Source: Helichrysum umbraculigerum (taxonomy: Eukaryota > Streptophyta > Magnoliopsida > Asterales > Asteraceae). Taken from it: a stretch of 64,000 nt of DNA. This document shows positions 32,437 to 44,992 of this stretch, one piece after another (positions within the stretch are counted from its first letter, which is position 1; each line of letters opens with the position of its first letter). The stretch is from the NCBI GenBank assembly GCA_949592205.1, contig CATIUR010000001.1:14585501-14649500 (forward strand), read 5' to 3'. A program made the position numbers and the translations under genes. A model generated the notes under the pieces. The model was not told where the DNA came from, did not search any database, and saw only the letters and a program-made list of their open reading frames with translations.

Positions 32437-34516
32437 TAAGAAAGCAAACGAAAACTAGTAAGGAAATCTATAAACGTACAACATGGTCAAAGTCTTATGA
32501 AAATAATGGTACGCTAAGTCGATCTATTCAATTTGACATATTAATATTAACTTACAAGCAAAAGTATAAACTCAGACTTAAACTGATTCTAGTACACATA
32601 ATCTAATTATTATTCGGTTAGGGAACTTTGTTTTATATTAGGGACAACCTTGAAGATGAACACCTTTAATTAAGGGGATCCACCTTTCATGGATCAATCA
32701 ATAAAAAAAATTATAAACTAATTTTATTATTGGTAGTCTGTCGTTGAAGTTTTGAAAACTCTAGTACAAACTCAGATTTAATCTTCAGACTGTAACTTCG
32801 AGACCAGATAACAGACTATGGACACTTTATTTAGTGGACAGTCTAAGGATGATCTCTTATTTATATTGGTGTTGTTAAATTGTTTTATACGAATACAATG
32901 TTAATTAATATAGCTGTACAACATGTTTTCATTAACAGAATTCGCGGTACCATTGACATTGTCGCGTCAACTTGATTTTAATGTATAATAACGTGTTCAA
33001 CTCTTGAGTGATGATGCTTTAGTGTAATTTAATTATATGAATTACATCAAAGCATCTTCACGTTTCACACACCGTCACAATGCGTTGAACTTTTAAAAAA
33101 TACTATTAACTTATCACATTTTCCTAATTAGATTTTTATTTATTCGTTTCATATGTATCTTATTTTGTAAAATAAAATAAGGGTCAATGTCTAACAATAC
33201 ATTTAACTTGTGTCCGTTGTTTTTCGTGTGTACCGTACTTAGGATTGTCATTTTTAATGTAGCAAAGTTGAAAAAAGTGGGTTTAATGCATTTTGTAGTA
33301 CTTTTGATGATGTATCAACCTTTACGGATGTCACGTTGCACCTTAAACTGTATATTTACATTTAATTCTATATATGGTAAAAAAAAGAAGAAGAAGAAGC
33401 TTTTTTTAGGTGAGATTCAAATTTTCAATATGTAATCAAAGTGGTTACATACGTTTCTAACCGAAATTCAAATATAGCATTTAGTAATTGAAATTTTGTA
33501 TATTTAGTTTTGCTATTGCTATTAGCGACGCTTGGTTCGCTTTCAGAGTTTCAGTAACACCAATGAGAATACTCAGATTGCTTCATATTCAAAAATGAAA
33601 TATTTGGCAAGGAATTCAAAGTTCTTATTGATAAATTAAAATAAATACTATTCCAGTTGTTTCTTTGGGTTTGCTTATTTCTCTTCTTGTTGATCACTCC
33701 ACAACTTGTTATTGTCACAATCCTGACGAACCTTTTTAATTTGGTTTAAAATACTAAATTAAAAAGATAAAAATAAAAATAAGAGTGAAGGAGAGGTGCA
33801 GTGTTATCAATTTTTTATACGAATAAAATTTTTTTAATAGCTGTACGTACAACATCTTTAGATTAATTAAAGGTCAACAGAATTAGCGATACCAAGTTAC
33901 CAACTACCATTTGACATTGCTTCGTCAACTTTACAAACTAATTTTATAATGCAGATAATGTGCTCGACTCTTGAATCGTGATGCTGTAACGTAATTAATG
34001 ATTAATTATTATTGAACTATTATTGAATTATTATTGATGAGAGCATCTTCACATTTCACACACCGTCACAAATTCACAATTGCATATATGGAACTTTTGA
34101 AAATAATAATAAAAAATGGTTATCACATCAGATTTATATTGTTAGAATCTTATATCATACGTTTATGTTTGATGTATCATGTTATTGTATTTTTGCAAAT
34201 AAAAGAAAGTGCACTATACAAAATAAGGAACTATACTTTCCATTTATTTCTACCTAAGATATAAAACTTTTTTATTTTTAATTTAAGGTATTAAACTTTC
34301 AATTGGTAAACAAATTAGAGATTTTTTACGTGCCATTTCACTAATCACGAGTTTTCAGCGAATTACTTGTCTATAAATAAAACATATATTTAACCGATTT
34401 GCATTCTTCAAACAATTCTAGCAAATATTGAATGAAAAAACAAATTTAAAGTTGAAAATGGTGATGGGGTTTTTTTGATTAATGCTCACTAACCATTATC
34501 GGGTTATTTTGTATAT
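32437..34516. other. Intergenic sequence with diverged duplicated blocks
   Basis: No gene is seen. Blocks at 32460-32660, 32870-33060 and 33800-34010 resemble each other or the blocks at 13910-14190 and 25140-25330. This suggests several rounds of local duplication of one non-coding tract, later separated by insertions. The stretch 34270-34500 is related to 54510-54725, so a dispersed repeat is also present. Confidence 0.5.
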
Positions 34517-34525
34517 TTAGTTTCG

Positions 34526-35334
34526 TGAGAAGAGTTCAATTAAGACCATTTATTTTGTGTGAGAATGGGGGAACCAACCACAATATGCCATGTGTCACTT
34601 TTTTCTCTCTCATCCACGTTTTTAAAAATTAAATATCTCACAAACGACAAGTCGAAAAATCATGAAAATTGCACCATATTTTTCAGCGTTTTATCCTCTT
34701 CGATTTGCCGTCCATCAAGGCATACTTCCGACGAACTTTTTTTTTTCATTTTTTTGGTGGGTTTTACATATCAGTAACACATGTGTTAGTGATTGATTAT
34801 ACATCTGATTTAGGGTTTAGGGTTAGGGTTTAGAGTTAGGGTTTAGCAGGGTTTAGTGTTAGGGTTTAGCATGTTTTAGGGTTTAGTATGATTTAGGGTT
34901 TAGAGTTATATAAAGCGTTTAGGGTTTAGGGTTTGGGGTTTGGGGTTAGGGTTTAGGGTTTAGGGTTGGGAGTTTGGGGTTTCGGGATGAAACCCCAAAC
35001 TCCCAACCCTAAACCCTAAACCCTAACCCCTAACCCCTAAACCCCAAACCCTAAACCCTAAACGCAACATTGTAACACACGTGTTAGTAATGTAAAACCC
35101 ACTAAAAATAATGAGAAAAAAAAAACTCGTCGAAAGTATGCCTTAATGTACGGCAAATCGAAGAGGATCAAACGCTGAATCTAATGGTGCAATTTTTATA
35201 ATTTTTCGATTTGTCGTTTGTGAGATATTTAACTTAAGGGGTAAATGAGTTTTGTATTCTCTTTGTACACATGACACCATATTATTGGTTCCTCTATTCT
35301 CACACAAATTTTTAGTTTCATTTGAACCTTACCC
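34526..35334. mobile_element. Mutator-type foldback element with telomere-like core
   Basis: The long inverted arms begin near TGAGAAGAGTTCAA and end TTGAACCTTACCC, and are flanked by the perfect 9 bp duplication TTAGTTTCG (34517-34525, 35335-35343). The centre holds TTTAGGG-type repeats on one arm and CCCTAAA on the other. No transposase ORF is present. Confidence 0.8.
34808..35064. repeat. Interstitial telomere-like repeats in inverted arrangement
   Basis: Degenerate GGGTTTA/GGTTTAG units run to about 34980, then CCCTAAA/CCCTAAC units to 35064. They meet at the element's centre and lie entirely inside the foldback element. Confidence 0.85.
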
Positions 35335-35453
35335 TTAGTTTCGTTTATTAGTAATTTTCACAATCTATAGTAGTCTCGTAAAGTAAAAGATACAAATTTT
35401 GAGCCGAGTTGTTAGTGATGTGTATAAAGTCTCTTATTTGGTTGAAAATTGAA

Positions 35454-36687
35454 GGGTTTATTGTTTCGTTATGCTGTTAACTTTGGACTTTTTGCTATTG
35501 TATGCTCTCAACTTTCAAACCTTCTATTGTATGCTCTAAACTTTCTAAAACCTTCTATTGTATGCTCTCAACTTTTAAATATTCTATTGTATGCTCTCAA
35601 CATTCTAAAAACATTCTATTGTATGCTTTCAACATTCTAAAATCTTCTATTGTAAGCTCTTAACTTTCAAACCTTCTATTGTATGTGCTAAACATTCTAA
35701 AACCTTCTATTGTATGATCTCGGTGACTTGAAAATGGGAATTGGCTGATGTTCGGGGTGTTCAATATTTGGTTTGAAACCGTTTAATCCAAAAACCAAAC
35801 CGAATTAAAACAGAAAAAATCGAACCAAATTCAATTCGATTTTCGGTTCGGTTACGGTTTAGAAAGGTTCGGTTTCGGTTTAGAAAGGTTTTTGAATTCG
35901 GTTTTGGTTCGGATTTCGGTTTTGAATTTTTGAATTCGGTGTAACCAAAAACCGAATTCAAAACCTAATTCAAATTAATTATTTATTAACCGAATTCGAA
36001 TTCAAAAAACCGAATTCAAAAACCGAATTCAAAACCTTCTATTTTTCATTTTTAACCGAAACCGAACTGAATTCGAACTCGGTTTTTGGTTCGGTTCGGT
36101 TTCTAAATGTGAATTCGGTTTTCAACTTTTTTTAAAAAAAAATTCAAAATCGAACAACCCGAACCAAATAAACATAGGAAATCGAAAACCGAACCGATGA
36201 ACACCCTTAGGCCTGATGTGTATCCATCAACATCCTATATCCAAAGATTGGAGTAAAACAAAACAATAAACCCTTCAAACCTTTCTAAGCCAGAAACGAA
36301 CCGAAAATCAAATCGGTTCGATTTTTTCTGTTTTAATTGGGTTTGGTTTTTGGATTAAACGGTTTCAAACCAAATATTTAACACCTCTAACATCAGCCAA
36401 TTCCCATTTTTAAGTCACCGAGATCATACAATAGAAGGTTTTAGAATGTTTAGCACATACTATAGAATGTTTGGAAGTTAAGATCATACAATAGAAGATT
36501 TTAGAATGTTGAGAGCATACAATAGAATGTTTTTAGAATGTTGAGAGCATACAATAGAATATTTGAAAGTTAAGAGCATACAATAGAAGGTTTTAGAAAG
36601 TTCAAAGCATACAATAGAATGTTTGAAAGTTGAGAGCATACAATAGCAAAAAGTCCAAAGTTAACAGCATAACGAAACAATAAACCC
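35454..36687. mobile_element. Mutator-type foldback element, 1234 bp
   Basis: The ends GGGTTTATTGTTTCG and CGAAACAATAAACCC are perfect inverted repeats, flanked by the 9 bp duplication AAAATTGAA (35445-35453, 36688-36696). Both arms carry tandem phrases of the type attgtatgctctcaactttc. The centre is rich in accgaattcaaa/ttcggtt repeats and is itself partly palindromic. Confidence 0.85.
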
Positions 36688-36826
36688 AAAATTGAAAGTT
36701 CTATATATTAATGAAAACTGTACCTTTAATAAAAATGAATGCAAAGTATAGTACATCTGTGTGTATTTTCCTTAAAAAGAAACTATTATTTCAAAACACT
36801 ACGCTATTATTTTAGATACTATGGCT

Positions 36827-37243
36827 ATGTTTGGCACGCTTGTTTTAAGAGCTTATGGGAGCTTGTAGCTTGTAGCTTATGGTTTTCATAAGCTCTGTTT
36901 GGCTAAGTAGCTTATGAGTAGCTTATGGTTTCCATAAGCTCCAAAACCATAAGCTACTTGAAGTAGCTTATGGAAGTAGCTTGTAGCTTATAGAAAATGA
37001 AATTACATAAATACCCTCCCTGTAATTATATATCATTTTTTAAAATTAATATACTTGTCCTTTTATGTCATTTTACATTCATAAGCTACAAGCTCCAGCT
37101 ACTCTGCCAAACACAAATATTACCAAAAGCTACAAGCCACCAGCTACAGCTACAAGCTACCAGCTCCAGCTACCAGCTACAAGCTACCAGCTCCAGCTAC
37201 AAGCTCCAGCTACCAGCTAGTTGTGCCAAACATACCCATATAA
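36827..37243. mobile_element. MITE with AGCT-rich interior
   Basis: The ends TATGGCTATGTTTGGCA and TGCCAAACATACCCATA are near-perfect inverted repeats. The interior is made of agcttatg and ctaccagctcca phrases. I could not define a target duplication. Confidence 0.6.
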
Positions 37244-37397
37244 ATATCATAATGCTTATTATGATACTCTAAAGGCCTATTAAATTGGGGTTTGAGTCTT
37301 AAAGATGAAACAATTGTACATACTGTACTTGTGGTATTGCGGTGTCTTCCCTTAAAAATAATTTTTTTAAAAAATAAAATAAAACATGATATCTAAA

Positions 37398-38033
37398 GGG
37401 AGAATTACATATATCCCATCCATAAACCATATAAATATCATATATACCCAAACTCTTTTTAAAATTATATATATACCCAAATCATGATATTTAATTTAAT
37501 TAAACTTCTAAAATGACTTATAAAGACTGTTATGCCCTTTACCTTTCCCTTTCTCCATCAATTTACAAACTCTCTATGTCCCTAACAACAATCGAATCAA
37601 GATCTACTTACTTCGATTGAGTGGAAATGGATTCAGACGTTTTTTTCGTTAATGTATATGAGTGCTACTCAATTTTATTTTATTTCCAAATTATGTGTAT
37701 TTAAGTTAAGATATAATGGATGATGAATCATGAGTCGAGCAAGAAAGATTACATTAATTGAAGTTATTTATATACATATATATAATTTATATTTATATTA
37801 TATTACGTAGCAAAAAGTATGGCTAGCAGATTTCGATTTCGTTATGGTAGCTATACAGTCATACAGAGACTTATAAAATAGGAGACAGGGAAAGGGCATA
37901 ATAGTCTTTATTAGTCATTTTAAAAGCTTAATTAAATTTAATATTATGATTTGGGTATATATGTAGTTTTGAAAAGAGTTTGGGTATATATGATATTTAC
38001 ATGGTTTATGGAGGTGATATATGTAATTCTCCC
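37398..38033. mobile_element. Mutator-type MITE, 636 bp
   Basis: The ends GGGAGAATTACATATATC and its reverse complement extend into TIRs of roughly 165 bp. The flanks carry the perfect 9 bp duplication ATATCTAAA (37389-37397, 38034-38042). Confidence 0.9.
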
Positions 38034-38526
38034 ATATCTAAAGGGCTATTAAATTGGGGGTTCGAGTCTTAAAAATAGAAGTTTCTATATACACTTATTT
38101 GTAGACTCGGAGAAATCAACCAACCTATACATCTGCATCCTTTGGGATTCAAAGCTTTAACCAAAATAAGTTAAGCTTATTCGTGTTTTATTATTATAAA
38201 CAAAATAAATGTGTAAAACTACACAATTCATTTCTATCCTAGATTCCAATGGTGAAAGAAACTAAAAAAATTTGTATTGTAGTTGGGTTTGACTTCTATT
38301 GGGCTTTGGTTTGTAGTTGGGCTATGCTTATACTTGGACTTCAGTTTTGCACTATTGTTTGGGCTTAAGTTTATATAGTAGCCTTTAGTTTCTCGTTGGG
38401 TTGAAGTTTTGATTGGGCTCCAACTAAAATTGGGCTTAGTTATGTATTCAGGTTATATATATAATGGGCTTATGTATATACTTTAGGCTTACGTATCCAT
38501 TGGTTTAATTTTCTTTTGGGATCAGG

Positions 38527-39069
38527 TAGGAATGGCAATGGGGCGGGTTCGGTGCGGGGGTGTCATCCCCAACCCCACCCCCATTATTCTAAGCAATCCC
38601 CAACCCCACCCCAAACTCCAGCGGGGTATTATCGGGGCGGTCCATCCGAGGAATGGCTTACCCCAATACCTAACGGGGTCTTATCAGGGTAACTTGTTAA
38701 GAACGTGGGCTCTTCAAATCGTAACCCAACACTCGTTCTCTATTAATAATACCCAAAAATCCTGACGACTTGTTGATTTGTCTTAAAGCATTTCCTAAAC
38801 ATCCACTAATTGGGGTCCTCATTTCAAAAATAAATAGTAACATGATCAAGACAACATATAGTAATTGACCTCGTTGATGACACAAATATACTAAAAAAAT
38901 AGAAGGATTACACAAGTATATTACAAATAGATAATAACTAAGCCTTTGTTGTGAACGAGTCAAAATTCTAAATTTCAACACACAATAGTCTTATAGATAA
39001 ATAATGTATTAAATATTATAAATATATATATATTTATTGATGATATTAGTTATTTATAGATATAATTAA

Positions 39070-39146
<77 letters not shown>

Positions 39147-39826
39147 GTGGGTTAAAATAAGAAGGTTAATTTTCTTGAGAACGTAGGAAATCATTCAAAA
39201 TCACTTTTTAACTATTCGAAACACATTATTCTTTAAAACTTTTTCAATGATTACTATTAAAATAACTTTTGGAAGCTATGATATAAATATAAATAAAAAA
39301 ATATTAACTTTTTTTTTTCAAACTTTTTTTACAGTCGTTACTGTTTTGATTATTTAAGATAATCACAAAATATAATATGATAATCACATGTGATTATTCT
39401 CTAATATAATGTGATTATCATGTGTTCGAGATAATCACATGATATGATATAATAATCACATATTATTCATGTGATTATCAAGTTATAAAATGTGATTATT
39501 GTGAATAAAAAATTTAATAAAAATAAAAAAGCGTTGAAAATTTTTTTATTTGAAAAATAGATTCTAAAAGTTATTTGAAAAAGAAGCTACGAAGAAAAAT
39601 ATCGTGTTTTAGATAGTTAAAAAGTGATTTTAAAGTGTTTCTCACGTTCTCACGAAAATTAGCCTTCTCATTTGAACCTGTGACTATATATATATATATA
39701 TATATGTATGTATCGGGGCGGAGCGGAGCGGGGATGATACTACCCAACCCCAACCATCCCCAATCCGATCCAAAACTTACGGGGTTCGGGGATCTCCATC
39801 GGATTCGGATCTTTTTGCCATTCCTA
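38527..39826. mobile_element. hAT-type element, 1300 bp, with nested MITE
   Basis: The termini are TAGGAATGGCAA and TTGCCATTCCTA, with subterminal G-rich and C-rich repeats. The flanks GGATCAGG (38519-38526) and GGATTAGG (39827-39834) are an 8 bp TSD with one mismatch. There is no transposase. Confidence 0.78.
39075..39706. mobile_element. Nested foldback element bounded by (AT)n tracts
   Basis: A long (AT)n run (about 39075-39140) precedes aagaaggttaattttcttga. A second AT run (about 39687-39706) follows the matching inverted arm ttagccttctcat. The arms, which also share an agttaaaaagtgatttt phrase, pair for at least 60 bp. It lies inside the hAT element. Confidence 0.6.
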
Positions 39827-40015
39827 GGATTAGGTTTGTAGTTGGGTGGAGGTTTCTATTGGGCTACAATTTCCATTGGACTTACGTATATAGTGGGCTC
39901 AGTTTCAAATGGGATCAAGTATCTAGTGGGCCTAGGCTTAGTTGTTTTCTGGCATCGGATTATGTAGAACTTGTCTGTAGTGTTTTTCCGGTTATAAAAA
40001 ATGGAGTGTGTTGGC

Positions 40016-40202
40016 TAGAGGTGGCAAAACGGGCGGGTCGGGCGGGTACGGGCTACGGGTAAAAATGGGCTCGGGTCTCAACGGGTTCGGGTCCAAACGG
40101 GCTCGGGTAAAAATGGGCTCGGGTCCAAACGGGCTCGGGTATTAACGGGTAAAAAACTTAAAATTTAATTTAAAATAAGATAATTATTATTTCATTTACG
40201 TG

Positions 40203-40251
<49 letters not shown>

Positions 40252-40793
40252 GATAAATTAAATTCATACTAACTTTTTTCTAGATGTTTATAGTGGCCAA
40301 TACGTACGAAATTTAAATTTTGATGTAATTGCGATTTCTGAGTAGTTATGAATACAAGTATGTATAACCTTATTTTACCTTGAAATGTAAAATTTTACGT
40401 AATTACAATTATTGTTTGTGGCCCACAAAAGTGATGAGCTTCGTGAACATTTTCATTATTTTATAACGTTTGAATAATACTTTAATCTGGTAATAGTAAA
40501 ACTATTGAGTTTATAAATAGAAAATTTATTAGTTACCGTTTGTTTGATTTGGAAATAGCAAAACTAAAGATTGGAAGTAGCAAAAAGAACAATAAAATAT
40601 TTGTAAACCCATCGTCCCCACCGCTCCATATCTGTATTTCTGTTCGTACTCCATATTAGCCCATATATATTTTAATTTATGCCCAGTCAGACCTGTTCCC
40701 ACAATTCCGGAAGTCCAAAACAACCCAGACTTTGACAGAAAACACCCAAATCCGCCCATAGTTGGGGTAAATGGGCAGATTTTGCCGGTACTA
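40016..40793. mobile_element. hAT-type non-autonomous element, 778 bp
   Basis: It begins TAGAGGTGGCAAAACGGG and ends TTTTGCCGGTACTA, with subterminal acgggctcggg repeats. The flanks are the perfect 8 bp duplication GTGTTGGC (40008-40015, 40794-40801). An (AT)n tract lies inside at about 40206-40248. Confidence 0.9.
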
Positions 40794-40801
40794 GTGTTGG
40801 C

Positions 40802-42223
40802 ATATGTGAACGTATAACAAGTTAATAGCAACCATGTGCTCATCAGTTGTGCAAAAAGATGTAGATTTCATGTGTTATTTTTGTTAGCTTTTTTCGTATG
40901 TAGATTGTTCATATAACTGTCAGTAAATAAAAAATTGTAACAACCCTGTAGGGTTTCATTCTTCATCTTACAACTCAATTCAAATGGAATCTCAACATTC
41001 GACAAATAAAAAATGTGGCATGTACTTATGGTCTATGTTTTGAATATGTTCATTAACGTTTTGTATCGTAGCAAACGTCGGGACTCTCGTATATTTTTAT
41101 GTACATTTGTGTGTTATTGTAACATTTTATTTTTAATAATATGTATCTTGATGATGCCTTTACTATAATAAATTTAATAATACGTAATACATAATTAGTA
41201 AGTGTTATATCCGTGACCCACCAAGTAGAGATGAGCAAAGACATGTTCAAACTAGATTTCAGTCCAATTCAAAACAGTCTAATTTGTAAACAAAGAATAA
41301 AAATAGTTATTTCTAGGACTGTACCAGCTTCAAGCATATAATGGCATACAAGATCTACTACTTTAATTCCGGTTTCAAAAAAAGGTAATTTTGTATCTAA
41401 GTGTACAAAGGCCGGGTATAAAGGAAAGCAAAATAGGAAATGTTGTTATACTATCTACAGGATCTAAATTATCAACAGACGCCCAACAAGGACAAGAAGT
41501 ATCTACAAGTTCATCTTCAACTCTCTTGAAGTGTTGATTCTACTTAGACCCAGCGACATCAAGTAATAGTCACTAAGAATTACCAGCGAGTGAGTACTTA
41601 AGGATGAAATTATTTCTTATCATTTACTCCCTAGAGTAACATATGTTAGCACCACCGTTTACACTTGGATAATGATATTGAGCCCAACAATAATTCAACC
41701 AGAGTCCACAACAGTCTACAAAATTCAACATCTACAACAGTCAAACATGGTTTAAAAAGTCAAAAATAGTCAAAACAATCAAAGATAGTTTAAAATAGTC
41801 AGCACAATATTATCAAATTGAAGGAAGAGAAAATTACCCAAATTGTCCATGTGTTTGTTCAAAAAATCACAATCCGTCCTTTATTTTACGAAATGTCACC
41901 GGACATCCTTATATTTGTCATTTTCGCTCAGTGGTAGTCCATTTCGTTAAATCTGTTAACTTTCATATCAAAATGACAAAAATACCCCCATCTTCTTCAT
42001 TTTACTCGTGTTACTTCTCAAACCCTAATTTCACCAAAAATATCATCCCAAGATCACTAAACCAACATTTTCAATATTTATTGTCTGTGTTGATCGTGAT
42101 TTTTGCTCCTTTCTGAATATAAAAAAGGAGTCAAATAAAATTCATCCTTAGGTATGGATTGTTTATATGTATATGCACAAAATTTCACATTCTAACAATT
42201 TTCTTTCCTTATGTTTAAAATAG
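40802..42223. other. Intergenic sequence, no gene recognised
   Basis: AT-rich sequence without a convincing exon. Short repeats such as caaaatagtcaaaacaatcaa occur around 41750-41810. Confidence 0.45.
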
Positions 42224-42237
42224 AAACGATAACTTTG

Positions 42238-42424
42238 TTTTTTTTTTGGAACAGCAAATAACTCCTTCGGATCAGTAATGGAGTATCACCGTGCCACCAC
42301 TACTGACCCCACCTTTTTGCCTCACCTAAGAAGAAACCCTCTGGAGAGGCTCGAACCCGAGACCTCTCCATCATTGGGAAAACTCCTTACCTCACTCTTA
42401 CCACTTGGATAAGAGGTCATTGGA
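42238..42424 (-). mobile_element. tRNA-derived SINE with poly(A) tail and TSD
   Basis: On the minus strand it starts near GACCTCTTATCCAAGTGG (A-box region), has a perfect B box GGTTCGAGCCTC and ends in an A-run. The direct repeat AAACGATAACTTTG flanks it on both sides (42224-42237 and 42425-42438), as expected for LINE-mediated insertion. Confidence 0.88.
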
Positions 42425-42570
42425 AAACGATAACTTTGTTAAGCACAATTTTGAATTTTATCTTATAATCGAAGGAAAATTATTTAATGAAACTTGCATA
42501 TTATTGAATTTATTTACGGTTAAGAGATAATTGAGTAATTTGGTTAATCCATTTAATGTAAATGTAAATG

Positions 42571-44987
42571 TGACGCGCGCCTAACAGTCGGTTTTAAGAA
42601 TTGCTTCTTATCGTTGTGAACCTTCCGTTTGGCGCGACAGTCAGTGGGTTTTAAAATTTGTAAGTGCGGGGCCTAAGTATACTTAAAACTATGGGGTACA
42701 GTAGTAAGCATGACCTAGGGTCGTTCTATAAACCAGTTGTATTGTGAAACGTTGACGTTGGAGACGATTTATCTAACTAGTAATGGTTTAAACAGATTTT
42801 TGGAGGTTTTGTTTTTGGTTTTTTTATACTTAGGCAGAAAATTTAAATAAAGCGAAATAAAATATGGGTAGTTAGCAGATAATCTAGAGGAGGTGTTTGC
42901 TATGACTTTGTTAGCTTTCTTAACTGGGATGATGTGTGAATTATAAAATGATCTTAAAAGATTGTATTCCATTCATTTCAAGTATTAGTGGAGTAAGCAC
43001 TAGTTCCCTACTGATAGATTTATCGATCAGTATGTCACTGAGTAACTAGGCTATCGTGATTATGATCGGAGTAGTTTATCCAGCCATACAACACTAACCA
43101 ATGAAGGTATAGCGACCCTTATATGGAAATAGATCCTGGGTGCATGAATATGACGACAAACCAATCTCGATGTCCGACCGTTCTTAACCCCACAAGAATA
43201 CTTTAATCTAAACAAAATATTCAAATTCAAGATCAGATTTTGTGTGCGTTGATCACTTTCTATCGATGGGTTTGTAAAGTCTAGGTATGACGTTTTACAC
43301 AATAGGTAACTACGGCTCTTCCCATGGACGTACCAAGTTTTTACCCGAATTACGGTACCTACTTTGCTTTAAACCCTAGACTTATTTAACTAAGTTTGTA
43401 TCTGAGCACAGTAATTATCCATCTATGATATAAACCAGCCCTTACTTTAAAATCCCAATAAATCCCTAATTTGTAAATAGCGTAATATTTGCGTTCGATT
43501 AGAAAACAGTATTTCCACAGTCACTGTGTACCTTACACAGTTCCGGTGTACTTTGCATTCAGTTTAGAAAACCTTGTTCCATAATCACCATGTGCTTTTC
43601 CATGATGGCGATGTAGTTGGTGTTCGATTTAGAAAACAATATTTATATTCTTTACAAATCAGACCATGTTTTAGACACAGATAACTAATCACCTTTGGAT
43701 AGGGTTCGCGACGTCCTATCATTAAGGTCGTAGCCACGTTTACTGGTTGAAAGGCATTAAGTTTGATTGAGGTTTAAAATCATAGATAGAAAGTGGATCA
43801 TCACACTATAATTAGTCACTAATCAACAACGGATTGTGCCTACGACTTTCATAGCTTCCACGTTCCGTACTCCACACATTCGTGATGTTTCCGGCGCTAT
43901 ACAAATGAAAGCCGTATAACATTACCTCCGTTGTTTTCATAATGACATCATCCCAATTAATACGACTAACTACATCATAGCAAACACGCAATAATACTAC
44001 TCGCTAATCATGGCAAACGATCCTAAATCTAGCATGACAACAGTAATAACAATCATCATATTAAAATAGATAAATGATAGAATTAACCAGAGTAACAACG
44101 TAGCTGAATACAACGTGAATGAATACAAGCGGAACTCCGAGTATCCTCCAAGCAATATTACAATATTACCCCTCTATTCGTCCGGTCAAAGCCGTGACTA
44201 ACTAGCCGCTAACTACGAAAACTGAAAATATAAAAATCTAATCTAGAGAGAGAGTAGTGAGAGAGAAAGGAGAATTGGATGTTGAATATGATGATAGAAT
44301 TATGTGAATGAGGTAAATTGATCCCATATTTATACTAGATGCTCAACCGTATTCCTCAGCCGTATTCTCACCTTCAAAATCTTAGCTGTATTCCTCAACC
44401 GTATCAAAATCCAATCTTGTACGGGCAAAACACACGATACGGGCGAGATTGGCCGTATACGGGAGAGATTGGCCGTATTGGGGGAGGGACCAGGCCGTAT
44501 ACGGGTGAGAATGGCCGTATACGGCTGGACCCTGGCTGTATACGGTTGGGACAGGCCGTATACGGCTTGGTCTTGGCCGTATACGGTTGGGCTTGGCCGT
44601 ATACGGCTTGGCTCTCCCGTATCGTGGTCCTTCGGTTGCCTGGATTCTTCGTTTGGGCGTAACTTTCTCGTCGGTTGTCTGTTTTGAGCGTTCTTTATAT
44701 CCACGCGTTCGTAATTTCCTAAGGAAGAAAATGACATAGGTTAGAGGTCATAATTCCAAGCAGAACTCAAAAAGTGCTAAAACACGTGAACGAGAATGCT
44801 TAAGATCGTTTGTGCTCTATTTTATTCGTTTTTAGGCCTTTTTAGTTGATTCTTGAAGCATCGTCTATATTTTAGCCTTGATTATCAAATTTAGTATAAA
44901 AATGTATATTTCAAATATTTTCATCCATAATTGGGCTAAAAATGTGAGATAATAACGCACAAAAACTTGACTTTTTGCGTGTTATCA
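42571..44987 (-). repeat. Solo LTR, Athila/Tat-type, 2417 bp
   Basis: On the minus strand it begins TGATAACACGC at 44987 and ends GGCGCGCGTCA at 42571. The flanks are AAATG on both sides (42566-42570 and 44988-44992). No PBS or internal region adjoins, so it is a solo LTR formed by recombination. It has a TATA-like TATAAATA at 44335-44326 (minus), downstream of a palindrome array. Its plan matches the LTR at 56542-58904, but the sequences differ. Confidence 0.82.
44453..44624 (-). promoter_or_regulatory. Array of CCGTATACGG palindromes in the solo LTR
   Basis: Nine units, perfect or one-sided, begin (plus coordinates) at 44453, 44473, 44495, 44515, 44536, 44556, 44577, 44597 and 44617. The spacing is 20-22 bp, averaging about 20.5. 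The array lies roughly 120 bp upstream of the TATA-like motif in LTR orientation. I infer a factor-binding array. Confidence 0.6.
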
Positions 44988-44992
44988 AAATG

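Noticed and set aside
34808..35064. Chromosome end or ancient telomere fusion
   Set aside because: The head-to-head TTTAGGG-type repeats lie wholly inside a foldback element with a perfect 9 bp TSD.
44453..44624. CRISPR-like array of regularly spaced repeats
   Set aside because: The repeats are short palindromes with 10 bp similar spacers, in a plant LTR. There are no unique 25-40 bp spacers and no cas genes.
44330..44737. ORFs of 107-135 codons on both strands
   Set aside because: They are translations of the CCGTATACGG array in the LTR; the YT/IR-rich peptides follow from the repeat.
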